This document shows, piece after piece, positions 16,236 to 24,464 of a stretch of 64,000 nucleotides of DNA. How positions within the stretch are numbered: the first letter of the stretch is position 1; each line of letters begins with the position of its first letter. Source of the DNA: JACVRW01 sp963757815 (lineage in GTDB: Bacteria; Actinomycetota; Thermoleophilia; Solirubrobacterales; Thermoleophilaceae); assembly GCA_963757815.1 (NCBI GenBank), contig CAVWSN010000011.1:15861-79860 (forward strand), in the 5' to 3' direction. The notes under the pieces are model-generated. The model did no database searches, was not told where the DNA came from, and saw only the letters and a program-made list of their open reading frames with translations. Position numbers and translations under genes: made by a program.

Positions 16236-17225
16236 TCAGCGGCAGGCCGCGGGGGCCTTCTTCGAGCTCAGCACGCGCTCGAGAGCCACGGGCCGTGAGC
16301 TCATGATGCCGTCCACGCACATGTCGACGAGCCTCCGCCAGGTGCCCGGAGCGTCGCGGTCGATATCCGAGAACCAGTTCTGCCAGGCATAGCCCTGCGC
16401 GTGCGCGCGCGCCACGTTGTCCTTGGTCGTGATCTCGAGGAGCGTGTTGCCGAGCTCGAAGGTGACCGGCACCTGGAACGCGGCCACGCCCTCCCCGGGC
16501 GAGCCGCCGCCGAGGAGCCAGTTCGAGGCTCCGGCGATGCCGGGCGAGACGTCGATTCTCGGCAGCAGCGCGTGGAAGCGGTCGACCGCCGGCTGCTGGA
16601 AGGAGGCGACGATCAGGTCCTTGCGCTTCGTGCCCTTCAGAAGCCGGGCGAGCACCTCGGCGTTCTGGACGTACTCGGCCTCCGCCTCGGCGGGCGTGCG
16701 CCCCTTGATCTCGACGTTGATCGGAGTCTTCGGGAATGCCCGCATCACCTCCGAGAGCGTCGGCACGCGGAAGTCGGCCGGCTTGTAGCCCTTCGGCGGC
16801 TTCTTGCCGCCGGTGGCAAAGCCGCGGAAGCGGTATGCCTTGCGGGCGAGGTCGTGGCTGTAGTGCTCGCGCGCCTTGGGTGCGAACCAGTAGGCGGCGT
16901 CGAGGCGCTTGATCTGGCGCAGGGTCAGCGAGGACACGTTGCCGTGGCCGTTCGTCTTGCCGTCCACGGTCGTGTCGTGCATGACGATGACCTTGCCGTC
17001 CTTCGTCACCCCGATGTCGAGCTCGAGCATGTCCGCGCCGGCCTTCACGGCCTCGCGGAAGGCATACATGGTGTTCGAGGGGAACTCGTCCTCCCCGCCC
17101 TGGTGGGCGATGTTGATCGCCTTGGGCTCGAGCCAGCGGTTCTTGGCCTCCGCGGCGGCCGGCAGGGCGGCGACCATAAGGACCGCAGCAGCAGCACCCG
17201 GAATCAGTGCACGTATCAGGTTCAT
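16236..17225 (-). CDS. secreted glycerophosphodiester phosphodiesterase
   Basis: A 329-residue exported enzyme of the GDPD family, which hydrolyses glycerophosphodiesters to glycerol-3-phosphate and an alcohol. It has a signal peptide with the hydrophobic core AAAAVLMVAALPAAAEA. The catalytic framework is visible: AHQGGEDEFPSNTMYAF, ELDIGVTKDGKVIVMHD (Glu, Asp and His ligands) and the strand INVEIKG. It would act outside the membrane to salvage phosphate and glycerol from lipids. ATG at 17225 is preferred over GTG 17231 because a GAGG ribosome site lies about ten bases upstream. It is divergent from an MFS permease gene. Confidence 0.9.
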   Translation of the reverse strand: MNLIRALIPGAAAAVLMVAALPAAAEAKNRWLEPKAINIAHQGGEDEFPSNTMYAFREAVKAGADMLELDIGVTKDGKVIVMHDTTVDGKTNGHGNVSSLTLRQIKRLDAAYWFAPKAREHYSHDLARKAYRFRGFATGGKKPPKGYKPADFRVPTLSEVMRAFPKTPINVEIKGRTPAEAEAEYVQNAEVLARLLKGTKRKDLIVASFQQPAVDRFHALLPRIDVSPGIAGASNWLLGGGSPGEGVAAFQVPVTFELGNTLLEITTKDNVARAHAQGYAWQNWFSDIDRDAPGTWRRLVDMCVDGIMSSRPVALERVLSSKKAPAACR

Positions 17226-17273
17226 TTTCACGCCGCCTCAAGGTAGCTGGCAGGTGTTTGGCATGCTCAAGCG

Positions 17274-18473
17274 GTGGGCGTCTACGCGAGCATCCTGCGA
17301 GTCCCGGGCGTGGCCGCGGTGGTCACCGCAACCGTCATCGGACGACTCCCGATCGGCATCAGCGGCCTCGCGATCCTGCTCTACGTCGAGGAGGTGACCG
17401 GCTCGTTCGGCTCCGCCGGCGTCTGCGCCGGCGCGCTCGCGCTCGGCAGCGCAGCCGGTGCGCCGTTCCAGGGACGGCTCGTCGACCGGCGCGGCGACGG
17501 CGTCCTACTCCCGCTCGCGCTCGTTCACGCCAGCGGGCTCGTGCTCGTCTGGGTGCTGGGGTCGCTCGGCGCCCCGGTCGCCCCGCTCGCGCTCGCCTCG
17601 GTTGTGACCGGCGCGGCGCTCCCACCGCTGTCGTCGGTGCTGCGCTCGCGCTGGCCTTACCTGCTCAAGGACCGGCCGGAGCTGGTGCCGAGCGCGTTCG
17701 CCCTCGACTCGGTGCTGATCGAGCTGATCTTCGTGATGGGCCCGGCGCTCACGACGCTGACCGTCGCCCTCGTCGGGGCCGAGTACGCGCTCGGCGTCTC
17801 GGCGGGCTGCGTGCTCCTTGGGACGTCGATGATGCTCGCGGGGCTGCGCAGCTACGCGCGTCCGGAGCGCCCGGACGAGGGCACGCGCGCATTCGGGCTC
17901 GGCGCGCTCGCGGCGCCCGGGCTGCGGACACTCGTGCTCGCGTCCCTGCCGGTCGGCTTCGCGCTCGGCACGCTCGAGGTCGTGTTGCCCGCTTTCAGCG
18001 CAGCGGAGGGGTCGAAGGAGCTGGCAGGTCTCCTGCTCGCGGTGTGGTCGCTGGCGAGCGGGGCAGCCGGGCTCGCCTACGGGGCCCGTCCGCCGCGCAC
18101 ACCGTTGACGCAGACGCACATGCGCTTCGCGCTTCTGCTGCCGGTCGGCTGCGCGGCGCTGTTCGCGGCCAGCTCGCCCGCCACGATGGCGCTGCTCGTG
18201 GTGCTCGCCGGGCTGCCGATCGCGCCCCTGATCGCCTCGCGCAACCAGCTCGTCGAGCGCGTGGCACCGCGCGGGACCGCCACCGAGGCGTTCACGTGGC
18301 CGCTCACCGCGCTGGTGGCGGGCGTCGCGGCGGGCGCCGCGACCGCCGGCTCGCTGGTCGAGTCGTACTCGTGGAGCGCCGGTGTGGTCGCGGCGGTCGC
18401 GATGTCGGCAGTCGGGGCGATTCTGCTGCTCGCACGCCGCGAGACGCTGGCCCCGGTAGCGCTCCGCGCCTGA
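17274..18473 (+). CDS. MFS family transporter
   Basis: A 399-residue integral membrane protein with about 12 predicted helices rich in Ala, Leu, Gly and Val. The cytoplasmic loop between helices 2 and 3 carries a recognisable MFS motif A variant (GAPFQGRLVDRRGDGVL). Small exporters of this type expel drugs or metabolites by proton exchange, but the substrate cannot be read from sequence. GTG at 17274 is the first start in frame and gives MGVYASILRVPGVAAVV, a normal beginning. It is divergent from the GDPD gene, and the SRPBCC gene follows after 26 bases. Confidence 0.85.
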   Translation: MGVYASILRVPGVAAVVTATVIGRLPIGISGLAILLYVEEVTGSFGSAGVCAGALALGSAAGAPFQGRLVDRRGDGVLLPLALVHASGLVLVWVLGSLGAPVAPLALASVVTGAALPPLSSVLRSRWPYLLKDRPELVPSAFALDSVLIELIFVMGPALTTLTVALVGAEYALGVSAGCVLLGTSMMLAGLRSYARPERPDEGTRAFGLGALAAPGLRTLVLASLPVGFALGTLEVVLPAFSAAEGSKELAGLLLAVWSLASGAAGLAYGARPPRTPLTQTHMRFALLLPVGCAALFAASSPATMALLVVLAGLPIAPLIASRNQLVERVAPRGTATEAFTWPLTALVAGVAAGAATAGSLVESYSWSAGVVAAVAMSAVGAILLLARRETLAPVALRA

Positions 18474-18499
18474 CGCGAACCCGGGTAGGCTCGCCGGCC

Positions 18500-18952
18500 A
18501 TGGGAAACATCAGTGGTGCGCGCACGGTCGAAATAGACGCTCCGATCGAGCGCTGTTTCGAGATCGCGGCGGACATCGACAACGCGCCCGAGTGGCAGGG
18601 CTCGCTGAAGGACGTCGAGGTGCTCGAGCGGCACCCCGACAAGCGTGCTGCGCTCGTCGAGACCGAATCCGACGCGAAGGTCAAGACCGTGAAGTCGCTG
18701 CTCCGGTTCACCTACGAGGAGCCAACCGGCATCCGCTGGGTCCAGGAGAAGGGGGACACCAAGTCGCTCGTCGGATCCTGGACCTTCGAGGACCTCGGCG
18801 AGGGACGCACGCGCGCCACCTACGCGCTGGACGCGGACCCCGGCCGGATGCTCGGCCTCCTGCTGCGCGGCCCGGCCGAGGGGAAGGTGCGCGACTTCCT
18901 GCTCGGCAACGCCGCGAGCGGCCTCAAGGAACGGGCCGAGCGCGAGGGCTAG
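18500..18952 (+). CDS. SRPBCC (START-like, polyketide cyclase type) protein
   Basis: A 150-residue helix-grip protein. The first strand and helix (ARTVEIDAPIERCFEIAADI) and the Pro-Glu-Trp segment (NAPEWQGSLKDVEVLE) are typical of the SRPBCC superfamily. So are the sheet region with GIRWVQEKGD and the long C-terminal helix (ASGLKERAEREG). The fold holds hydrophobic ligands in a deep cavity, and the exact role is unknown. ATG at 18500 begins with the usual short lead before the first strand. It sits in a plus-strand run with the MFS permease before it and a cupin gene ten bases after it, a plausible operon. Confidence 0.85.
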   Translation: MGNISGARTVEIDAPIERCFEIAADIDNAPEWQGSLKDVEVLERHPDKRAALVETESDAKVKTVKSLLRFTYEEPTGIRWVQEKGDTKSLVGSWTFEDLGEGRTRATYALDADPGRMLGLLLRGPAEGKVRDFLLGNAASGLKERAEREG

Positions 18953-18962
18953 GCGGCGACCG

Positions 18963-19358
18963 ATGCCGGACTACACCGTGATCAATCTCAAGCGGGACGT
19001 CGAGGACATGGCGCCGAAGTTCGGCCTCTCCCCCGGCCTCGAGTCGCGCTTCGCGCGCGTGCCGCTCGGGCTGCAGAACTCGGGCGCGAGCTACTTCAAG
19101 ATCGCGCCCGGCTTTCGTGCGCCCTTCGGGCACAGCCACAGCGAGCAGGAGGAGGTCTACCTCGTCGTCTCCGGGGGCGCCCGCATAAAGCTCGACGACG
19201 AGATCGTCGAGCTCGAGCAGTGGGACGTGGTGCGCATCGCGCCCGGCGTCTGGCGCGGCATGGAGGGCGGAGCGAACGGAGCGGAGATCATCGCGTTCGG
19301 TGCGCCGAACACCGACAACAAGGACATCGAGATGCAGCCGGGTTGGTGGAGCGACTGA
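18963..19358 (+). CDS. cupin domain protein
   Basis: A 131-residue single-cupin protein. Cupin motif 1 is clear in GHSHSEQEEVYLVVSGG (H-x-H-x3-E and G), and motif 2 lies around VRIAPGVWRGMEGGANG, where the usual second metal His is not obvious. The metal site may therefore be built from motif 1 alone. Such small cupins are dioxygenases, isomerases or sensors, so no activity is assigned. The ATG follows the SRPBCC stop by ten bases, supporting cotranscription. It is convergent with the PEP mutase-like gene, seven bases away. Confidence 0.85.
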   Translation: MPDYTVINLKRDVEDMAPKFGLSPGLESRFARVPLGLQNSGASYFKIAPGFRAPFGHSHSEQEEVYLVVSGGARIKLDDEIVELEQWDVVRIAPGVWRGMEGGANGAEIIAFGAPNTDNKDIEMQPGWWSD

Positions 19359-19365
19359 GCCGCGC

Positions 19366-20139
19366 TCAGCCGCCGGGGCGGTGCGCCAACCCGGGCGGGT
19401 AGCCGCCCATCGCGAGCAGGTCCGCGGCGGCCTCTCCGAGCGCCGCGTACGCCACGCCCATGGGGCCGGGCCCGAAGCTGACCCGCGCGACCTGCGCGGC
19501 CGCGAGCTCGGCGAGCGGCGGTGAGGCCGGGATGGCCAGCACGTTCACGGGGGCGCCGTCGAGCTCCTCCACGAGCCGGCGCGTGTCGCCGAGATCGATC
19601 AGGCCCGGCACGAAGAAGCAGTCCGCCCCGGCATCGAGGTAGGCCCGTCCGCGGGCGATCGCCTCGTCGAGGCGCCGCTCGCCGAGCAGGAACTCGTCCG
19701 TGCGGCCGTTGATCACGAGCGGCACGCCCTCGCGATCACCGCGCTCGCGGACGGCGGCGAGGATCGCCGCGTGCTCGTCGGCGGGCCGCAGCCGGTCCTC
19801 GAGGTTCACGCCCACCGCGCCGGCGGCGATCACGGCCGCGACCGTCTCCGCCACCTCGGCGGGGCTCTCGCCGAAGCCCGCCTCGATGTCCGCCGTCACC
19901 GGCAGGTCGACGGCCGCGGCGATCCGCTCGATCGCGCCGAGCATCAGCTCGAGCGGGATCCGCTCACCGTCCGCGTAGCCGTGCGCCGCCGCGATCGACC
20001 AGCTCGCGGTGGCGATCGCCTGGCAGCCCTCGGCCGCCGCCACGGTTCGCGCGCCGGCCACGTCCCACACGTTCACGAGCACGAGTGGGTCGCCCGGCCG
20101 GTGCAGCTCGCGTAGTCGCTCAGCCAGCTCTGCCGTCAT
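19366..20139 (-). CDS. isocitrate lyase/PEP mutase superfamily protein
   Basis: A 257-residue TIM-barrel enzyme. Family markers are LVNVWDVAGARTVAAAEG, the metal-site strand VTADIEAGFG (Asp84, Glu86), and VNLEDRLRP. The lyase signature KKCGH of true isocitrate lyase is absent, so it belongs to the PEP mutase/oxaloacetate decarboxylase-like group. These cleave or form C-C or P-C bonds next to a carboxylate in an Mg-dependent way. No phosphonate genes are nearby, so a phosphonate role is not supported. ATG at 20139 opens directly into the first helix. Upstream lies a 303-base repeat element rather than a gene. Confidence 0.88.
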   Translation of the reverse strand: MTAELAERLRELHRPGDPLVLVNVWDVAGARTVAAAEGCQAIATASWSIAAAHGYADGERIPLELMLGAIERIAAAVDLPVTADIEAGFGESPAEVAETVAAVIAAGAVGVNLEDRLRPADEHAAILAAVRERGDREGVPLVINGRTDEFLLGERRLDEAIARGRAYLDAGADCFFVPGLIDLGDTRRLVEELDGAPVNVLAIPASPPLAELAAAQVARVSFGPGPMGVAYAALGEAAADLLAMGGYPPGLAHRPGG

Positions 20140-20171
20140 CGCGGCGGGAGGCTACCCGCTCGGCTCTCGTT

Positions 20172-20474
20172 GGGTGGCGGTGCCGGGTCGGTCTCGCGTA
20201 TGGGGCTGGGGAAGGGGATGTGTTCCTCGGCCGTGGCTGGCCCGGGCGTTGATCGAAGATCGTTCGGCCGCCACGCGGGAAGGCCGAGCGTCCTGGATTG
20301 GTGGGCCAGGAGACCCAGAGGGCAGGACGGTGGCGCCAGTCCGCGGGGTTGGTCTGGGCCACGGCCGATGAAGATTCGGTTGATCAGGGATCGGTCGAAG
20401 ATTGTTCGTGTGGAGGATCGCGGTGGCCGTTGTACACGACCCCTTCCCCAGCCCTGACCCGGCCGGCGGAGACC
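20172..20474 (-). repeat. copy 2 of the intergenic repeat (long form)
   Basis: This fills the space between the PEP mutase-like gene and the MFS gene. Relative to the copy at 8873-9026 it is inverted and about twice as long, with matching left end, 38-base core (20290-20327 here) and right end (20172-20192). Its two flanks are themselves inverted relatives: GGGCTGGGGAAGGGG near 20204-20218 and CCCCTTCCCCAGCCC near 20440-20454. It therefore looks like an element with imperfect terminal inverted repeats of about 40 bases. It encodes no plausible protein. The MFS stop lies seven bases from its edge. Confidence 0.7.
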
Positions 20475-20480
20475 CGCCGG

Positions 20481-21969
20481 CTACGCAGCTTCGGAATACG
20501 CCGGTTCGGCGCGTGCCTCCTCGGTCGCCGCGGCAACCTCCGGGGAGCGCAGAACCGTCGCGGCGACTCCGAACGCCACCACCACGAGCCCGGCGCCGAT
20601 CGCGAAGGCGAGGTGGTATCCGCTGGTGAGCGCGGAGGCCGTGGACTCGCCGGACGCGAGCAGATCCTCCGTGCGGGTGCTCGACAGCGTGGCCAGCACC
20701 GCGAGCCCGAGCGCGCCGCCGACCTGCTGTGTCGTGTTGACGAGCCCGGACGCCAGGCCCGAGTCGCTGGGCGTGGCCCCCGACATCGCGAGCGTCATCA
20801 GGGCCGGGAATGAGACACCGGCGCCGACACCGAGCAGGATCATCGACGGCAGCACGTCGACCACGTAATTCGCATCCACCGGCGCGCGGGCAAACAGGAG
20901 CAGGCCCGCGACGATCAGGACGAGGCCGGGCAACAGCGTCGCGCGCTCGCCGAAGCGCTCCATCAGCCTGGCCGAGAAGCCGAGCGAGAGTATGCCGATG
21001 CCGACCGACACGGGCAGGAACGCCAGGCCTGTCTCGATCGCGTCGTAGCCGAGCACACCCTGGAGGTAGAGGGCGCCGAGGAAGAACATCCCGAAGAGGC
21101 CCGGCGACCATCAGGATCTGGACGAGGTTCGCCCCGGACACGTTGCGCGAGCGGAAGATCCGCAGCGGCACGAGCGGCGTGCGGGTGCGCGCCTCGCGGG
21201 CGATGAACCCACCGAGCAGTGCGAGCGCGACGGCGCCGAGCACGAGCGTCCGCACCGACCCGAAGCCGTGGTCGCTCGCCTGGACGATCGTGTAGACCGT
21301 CAGCATCAGCGAGCTGGTCACGAGCACGGCCCCGGCCACGTCGGCTCCTTGCCGTAGACCGATTCCCTTCTCACGGTCGATGAGGCGCACCGCGAAGGCC
21401 GCCGTCGCGATCCCGATCGGGAGGTTGACGAGGAAGATCCAGTGCCAGTTGATCGCCTGGGTGATCACGCCGCCCGCGAGCAGGCCGATCGAGGCGCCCG
21501 CCGAGGCCACGAAGCTGTAGACCGCGATCGCCTTCGCCTGCTCCCGCGGCTCGGGGAACATCGTCACGATCATCCCGAGGATCACCGCCGAGGTCATCGC
21601 GCCGCCGACTCCCTGGACGAAGCGGGCGCCGATCAGGACCTCTTGGCTCTGGGCCGCTCCGCACAGGAGCGAGGCGACCGTGAACACGGCGAGCCCGGTC
21701 ATGAAGATCGTCTTGCGGCCGATCAGGTCGCCGATTCGCCCGGCCAGCAGCAACAGGCCGCCGAACGCGATCAGGTATGCGTTCATCACCCAGGCGAGGT
21801 TGGACTGCGAGAAGCCGAGGTCGTCCTGGATCGCGGGCAGCGCCACATTCACGACCGTCGCGTCAAGAATGATCATGAGCATCCCGACGCAGAGGACGAC
21901 GAGCGCGATCCAGCGCCTCGGGTCGGCTTCAGCAGGGGCGTCGCGGAGCACTGCGCCGGTGTCGGTCAT
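20481..21969 (-). CDS. DHA2 family (EmrB/QacA-like) MFS drug exporter, frameshifted
   Basis: A 14-helix proton-driven multidrug exporter. The N-terminal half has the DHA2 hallmark LDATVVNVALPAIQDDLG and motif A in GRIGDLIGRKTIF, with motif C-like ASAGASIGLLAGGVITQ. After VQILMVAG the frame breaks. Removing one C near 21100-21106 gives VAGLFGMFFLGALYLQGVLG and continues to a stop at 20481, for about 495 residues in all. It is on the same strand as a MarR regulator ending 42 bases upstream, with a palindrome between them, so expression is probably controlled by that regulator. The 3' end adjoins a repeat element. Confidence 0.88.
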
Positions 21970-22000
21970 TGCCGTACCGTAGCAAATCGTCCGGCTTCAG

Positions 22001-22020
22001 ATCATCCGAGTCAGGATGAT
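22001..22020. promoter_or_regulatory. palindrome ATCATCC-N6-GGATGAT, probable MarR operator
   Basis: A perfect inverted repeat with seven-base arms and a six-base spacer overlaps the end of the marR-like gene and lies 32 bases upstream of the exporter start at 21969. The size and symmetry suit a MarR dimer. No T-run follows on either strand, so a terminator is less likely. Confidence 0.7.
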
Positions 22021-22475
22021 ATGAGCCGGGAGAGCCCTGAGAGCAGGGCGCCGCGCTCGCGTGCGGGCAATCGCGCAAGGAGGTCGGCCTGTACCTGGTC
22101 GATGATCTTGCGGGCCTCGTGTACCTTCCGCTCACCCTCGTCGGTCACGGCGATCACCCGGACCCGGCGGTCGCTGCTCAACGGGCGCCGCTCGGCCAGA
22201 CCCTCGGCCTCGAGGGCATCGATGGTCGCGACCATGGTGGTCTTGTCGAGCCCGACGAGGTTGGCAAGCTCGATCTGGGTGCGGTCCTTCCCGAGCGCCG
22301 AAGCGAGCACGTGGTAGCTCCGGGAGGAGAGGCCGAGCGGCTCGAGTGCGAGCTCGAACTCCCTCCCCAGCGCCTGCTTGGCCTGGGCGAGCAGCCATCC
22401 GAGGCTGGTGCTCAGGCAGTCGGGCGAACCTTGCGATGCGCTCGCCGTCTCGGGAGTGTGCATCTTGGTCGCCAT
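22011..22475 (-). CDS. MarR family transcriptional regulator
   Basis: A 154-residue regulator. The winged helix-turn-helix is at about residues 50-115 (RTQIELANLVGLDKTTMVATIDALEAEGLAERR, wing SSDRRVRVIAVTDEG), flanked by the dimerisation helices LGWLLAQAKQALGREFE and ERGALLSGLSRLISS. Such proteins are ligand-released repressors of exporter genes. It lies directly upstream of the DHA2 exporter, with a palindrome covering its own stop codon. The likely role is a local repressor of the exporter, induced by the exported compound. No similar palindrome is seen upstream of its own start. Confidence 0.92.
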   Translation of the reverse strand: MATKMHTPETASASQGSPDCLSTSLGWLLAQAKQALGREFELALEPLGLSSRSYHVLASALGKDRTQIELANLVGLDKTTMVATIDALEAEGLAERRPLSSDRRVRVIAVTDEGERKVHEARKIIDQVQADLLARLPARERGALLSGLSRLISS

Positions 22476-22499
22476 TGCAACAGATGCTAGTGGCAGCGG

Positions 22500-23612
22500 T
22501 CACAGGGCCGGCACGAAGCGCACCTGCCGCTCGCCGGCCTCGGGGAGCACGAACTCGAGCAGGCGCCCGCCCTCGGCCGCGATCTCCTCGAGCGCGTCGG
22601 CAGCATCGCCGGGCGCGCTGGTGAAGCGGTCGATCGTGAGGGTGGCCACGCCGTCCTCCTCGGTGATCTTCCAGTAGGCGCGGAAGAACCCGTCGAGGAG
22701 GAGCTGGCCGATCCACTTTCCAGTCGGGTAGGGCAGGCCCGGCCCCAGTCCACGGAGGACCCGCGAGCGGTCCGCGTGCGCGAGCAGCAGGTTGTCGTAC
22801 TCCGGGAGGAAGCGGACCGGCGCGGGGGTGTCCTCCTCGGGCAGCGGACCGTCGGGGACATCGAGAAGCTCCCTGCCCCGCTCGTCCCTGAACACGCGCA
22901 GCCCTGGGCGCAGCCGCGTGACGACCTCGCGCAAGCCCGTGAGGCCCGACCAGGTCCGGATGTCTGCCGTGCTTGCCGGCCCGAAGACCGCGAGGTAGCG
23001 GAGCACGAGCGCGTCGGTGGAGGGCGGGACGTCGGGCTTTCCGTCGAGCCAAGCCTCGGCGAGCGCCCAGGTGGCCTGCCCGCTCTGGCCCCACAGCCCG
23101 CGCGGCGGAATCTGCACGAGCGGGGCGTGGTAGGTGACCGCGTAGGCCAGTGCCTTCGGGTCGGCCTGCGGCCAGCGCGGGCCGAGCAGCGCCGACAGCT
23201 CCGCGCGCGTACGGGGCTTCTCGGTGAGGACGTCGACGCCTGCGGCGACGACCTCTTCGACGTCGGCGCCGGCCAGGCCCTTGCCCCACGGACTACGGAA
23301 CAACCTCGCCAGGATCGGCTTGGTGAGCCCATAGATCGCCGCGTAGTCGCGGGCCGTGACCAGATGGATCGTCGCCCGCATGAGCCCGGCGCGAACGGCC
23401 TGGCGCTCGGCGATCAGGTCGCTGAGGTCCTCGGGCCGGAAGCCCTCGAGACGCGACCAGAGCGCGACGTAGGGGTTCTCGGGCTCCTGCGCCTGCATCC
23501 CCACGAGGCGCTCGATCATCTCGTGGACCGGCGTGTCCGAGCGTTCGAGCAAGCCCTGACGCTGGAGGAGCGCGCGATTCAGCGCCCTCGGAGTGAGAAC
23601 GGCTTCGGTCAC
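22500..23612 (-). CDS. AlkZ-like winged-helix DNA glycosylase (HTH_42 family)
   Basis: A 370-residue protein of the HTH_42/AlkZ family, whose characterised members are DNA glycosylases that unhook interstrand crosslinks or remove bulky alkylpurines. The catalytic Gln-x-Gln motif is visible as Gln40 and Gln42 in VGMQAQEPENPYVALWSR. Family blocks follow in MRATIHLVTARDYAAI, FLPEYDNLLLAHADRSRV and GKWIGQLLLDGFFRAYW. It may protect the host against a DNA-damaging compound, fitting the neighbouring exporter and MarR regulator, although that link is inference. The start at 23612 opens directly into the first winged-helix domain. Confidence 0.85.
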   Translation of the reverse strand: MTEAVLTPRALNRALLQRQGLLERSDTPVHEMIERLVGMQAQEPENPYVALWSRLEGFRPEDLSDLIAERQAVRAGLMRATIHLVTARDYAAIYGLTKPILARLFRSPWGKGLAGADVEEVVAAGVDVLTEKPRTRAELSALLGPRWPQADPKALAYAVTYHAPLVQIPPRGLWGQSGQATWALAEAWLDGKPDVPPSTDALVLRYLAVFGPASTADIRTWSGLTGLREVVTRLRPGLRVFRDERGRELLDVPDGPLPEEDTPAPVRFLPEYDNLLLAHADRSRVLRGLGPGLPYPTGKWIGQLLLDGFFRAYWKITEEDGVATLTIDRFTSAPGDAADALEEIAAEGGRLLEFVLPEAGERQVRFVPAL

Positions 23613-23617
23613 GTGAG

Positions 23618-24446
23618 CTAGCCCGCGCGCAGCGCCGCCGCCGTCTCGCCCAGGCGGCCTATGAACTCGACCGGCTCATCGGAGGGCAGGGACACGATCA
23701 GCGCATCGAAGCGATTCCGCTCGGCCAGTCCCGCCACGCGCTCCGGGTCGAGCCACACGGTGGGGTCCTCGCCCGCCCACGTTGACCGCCCGCACGATGT
23801 CGGCCGGGTCGCGTCCGGCGCGCCTGGCCGCCTCGTCGATGGTCTCGTGCCGGGCCGCGATCTCGTCCGGCTGGAGGTTGCCGAGGCTGGGCAGCCAGCC
23901 GTCACCGAGGCGGCCCGTGAGTCGCAGCATCCGCGGACGGTAGGCACCCAGCCAGAGGCCGATGCGATGCGCGGGAGCGGGGCCGGGCTTGGCGCCCTTC
24001 GCCCGGTAGTACTCGCCGTCCAGGCTCACGGACGGCTCCATGTCGAGGAACGCGCGCATGATCCTCATCGCCTCCTCGAGCGCGCTCACGGACTCGCCCG
24101 GGGTGCGCCGCGGGCCGCCCATCGCAACGATTGCGTCCCAGAACGAGCCCGCCCCAACCCCGAGCTCCACCCGCCCGCCGCTGAGGACATCGAGCGAGGC
24201 CGCCGCCTTGGCCATCACAGCCGGCTGGCGGAGCGGCAGGTTGAGCACGTCCGGCAGCAACGTGATCCGCTCCGTGCGGGCCGCCACGTACGAGAGCAGC
24301 GTCCAGGTGTCGAAGAAGCGCCGCTGGTACGGATGGTCCTGAACGCCGACCAGATCGAGCCCGGCGTTGTCGGCCGCGACAATCTGTTCAACGGTCAGAT
24401 CGGGCTCGAGCGCGTTGGGTACCACGAACACGCCAAGCCTCGTCAT
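23618..24446 (-). CDS. LLM class F420-dependent oxidoreductase, frameshifted
   Basis: A luciferase-like, probably F420-binding oxidoreductase. The N-terminus MTRLGVFVVPNALEPDLTV, the VQDHPYQRRFFDTWTLLSYV block and LDVLSGGRVELGVGAGSFWDA are typical. The frame derails after IVRAVNV; removing one G near 23778-23783 gives VNVAGEDPTVWLDPERV and a natural end (GRLGETAAALRAG) at 23618, for about 275 residues. It is divergent from the LLM gene of the dihydropyrimidinase operon with only 18 bases between the nearest starts. A role in the same pathway is possible but not shown. Confidence 0.85.
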
Positions 24447-24464
24447 GGCGGATGAGGTTAGTTT

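Noticed and set aside
19366..20139. True isocitrate lyase
   Set aside because: The KKCGH signature is absent and the length (257 residues) is far below that of isocitrate lyase.
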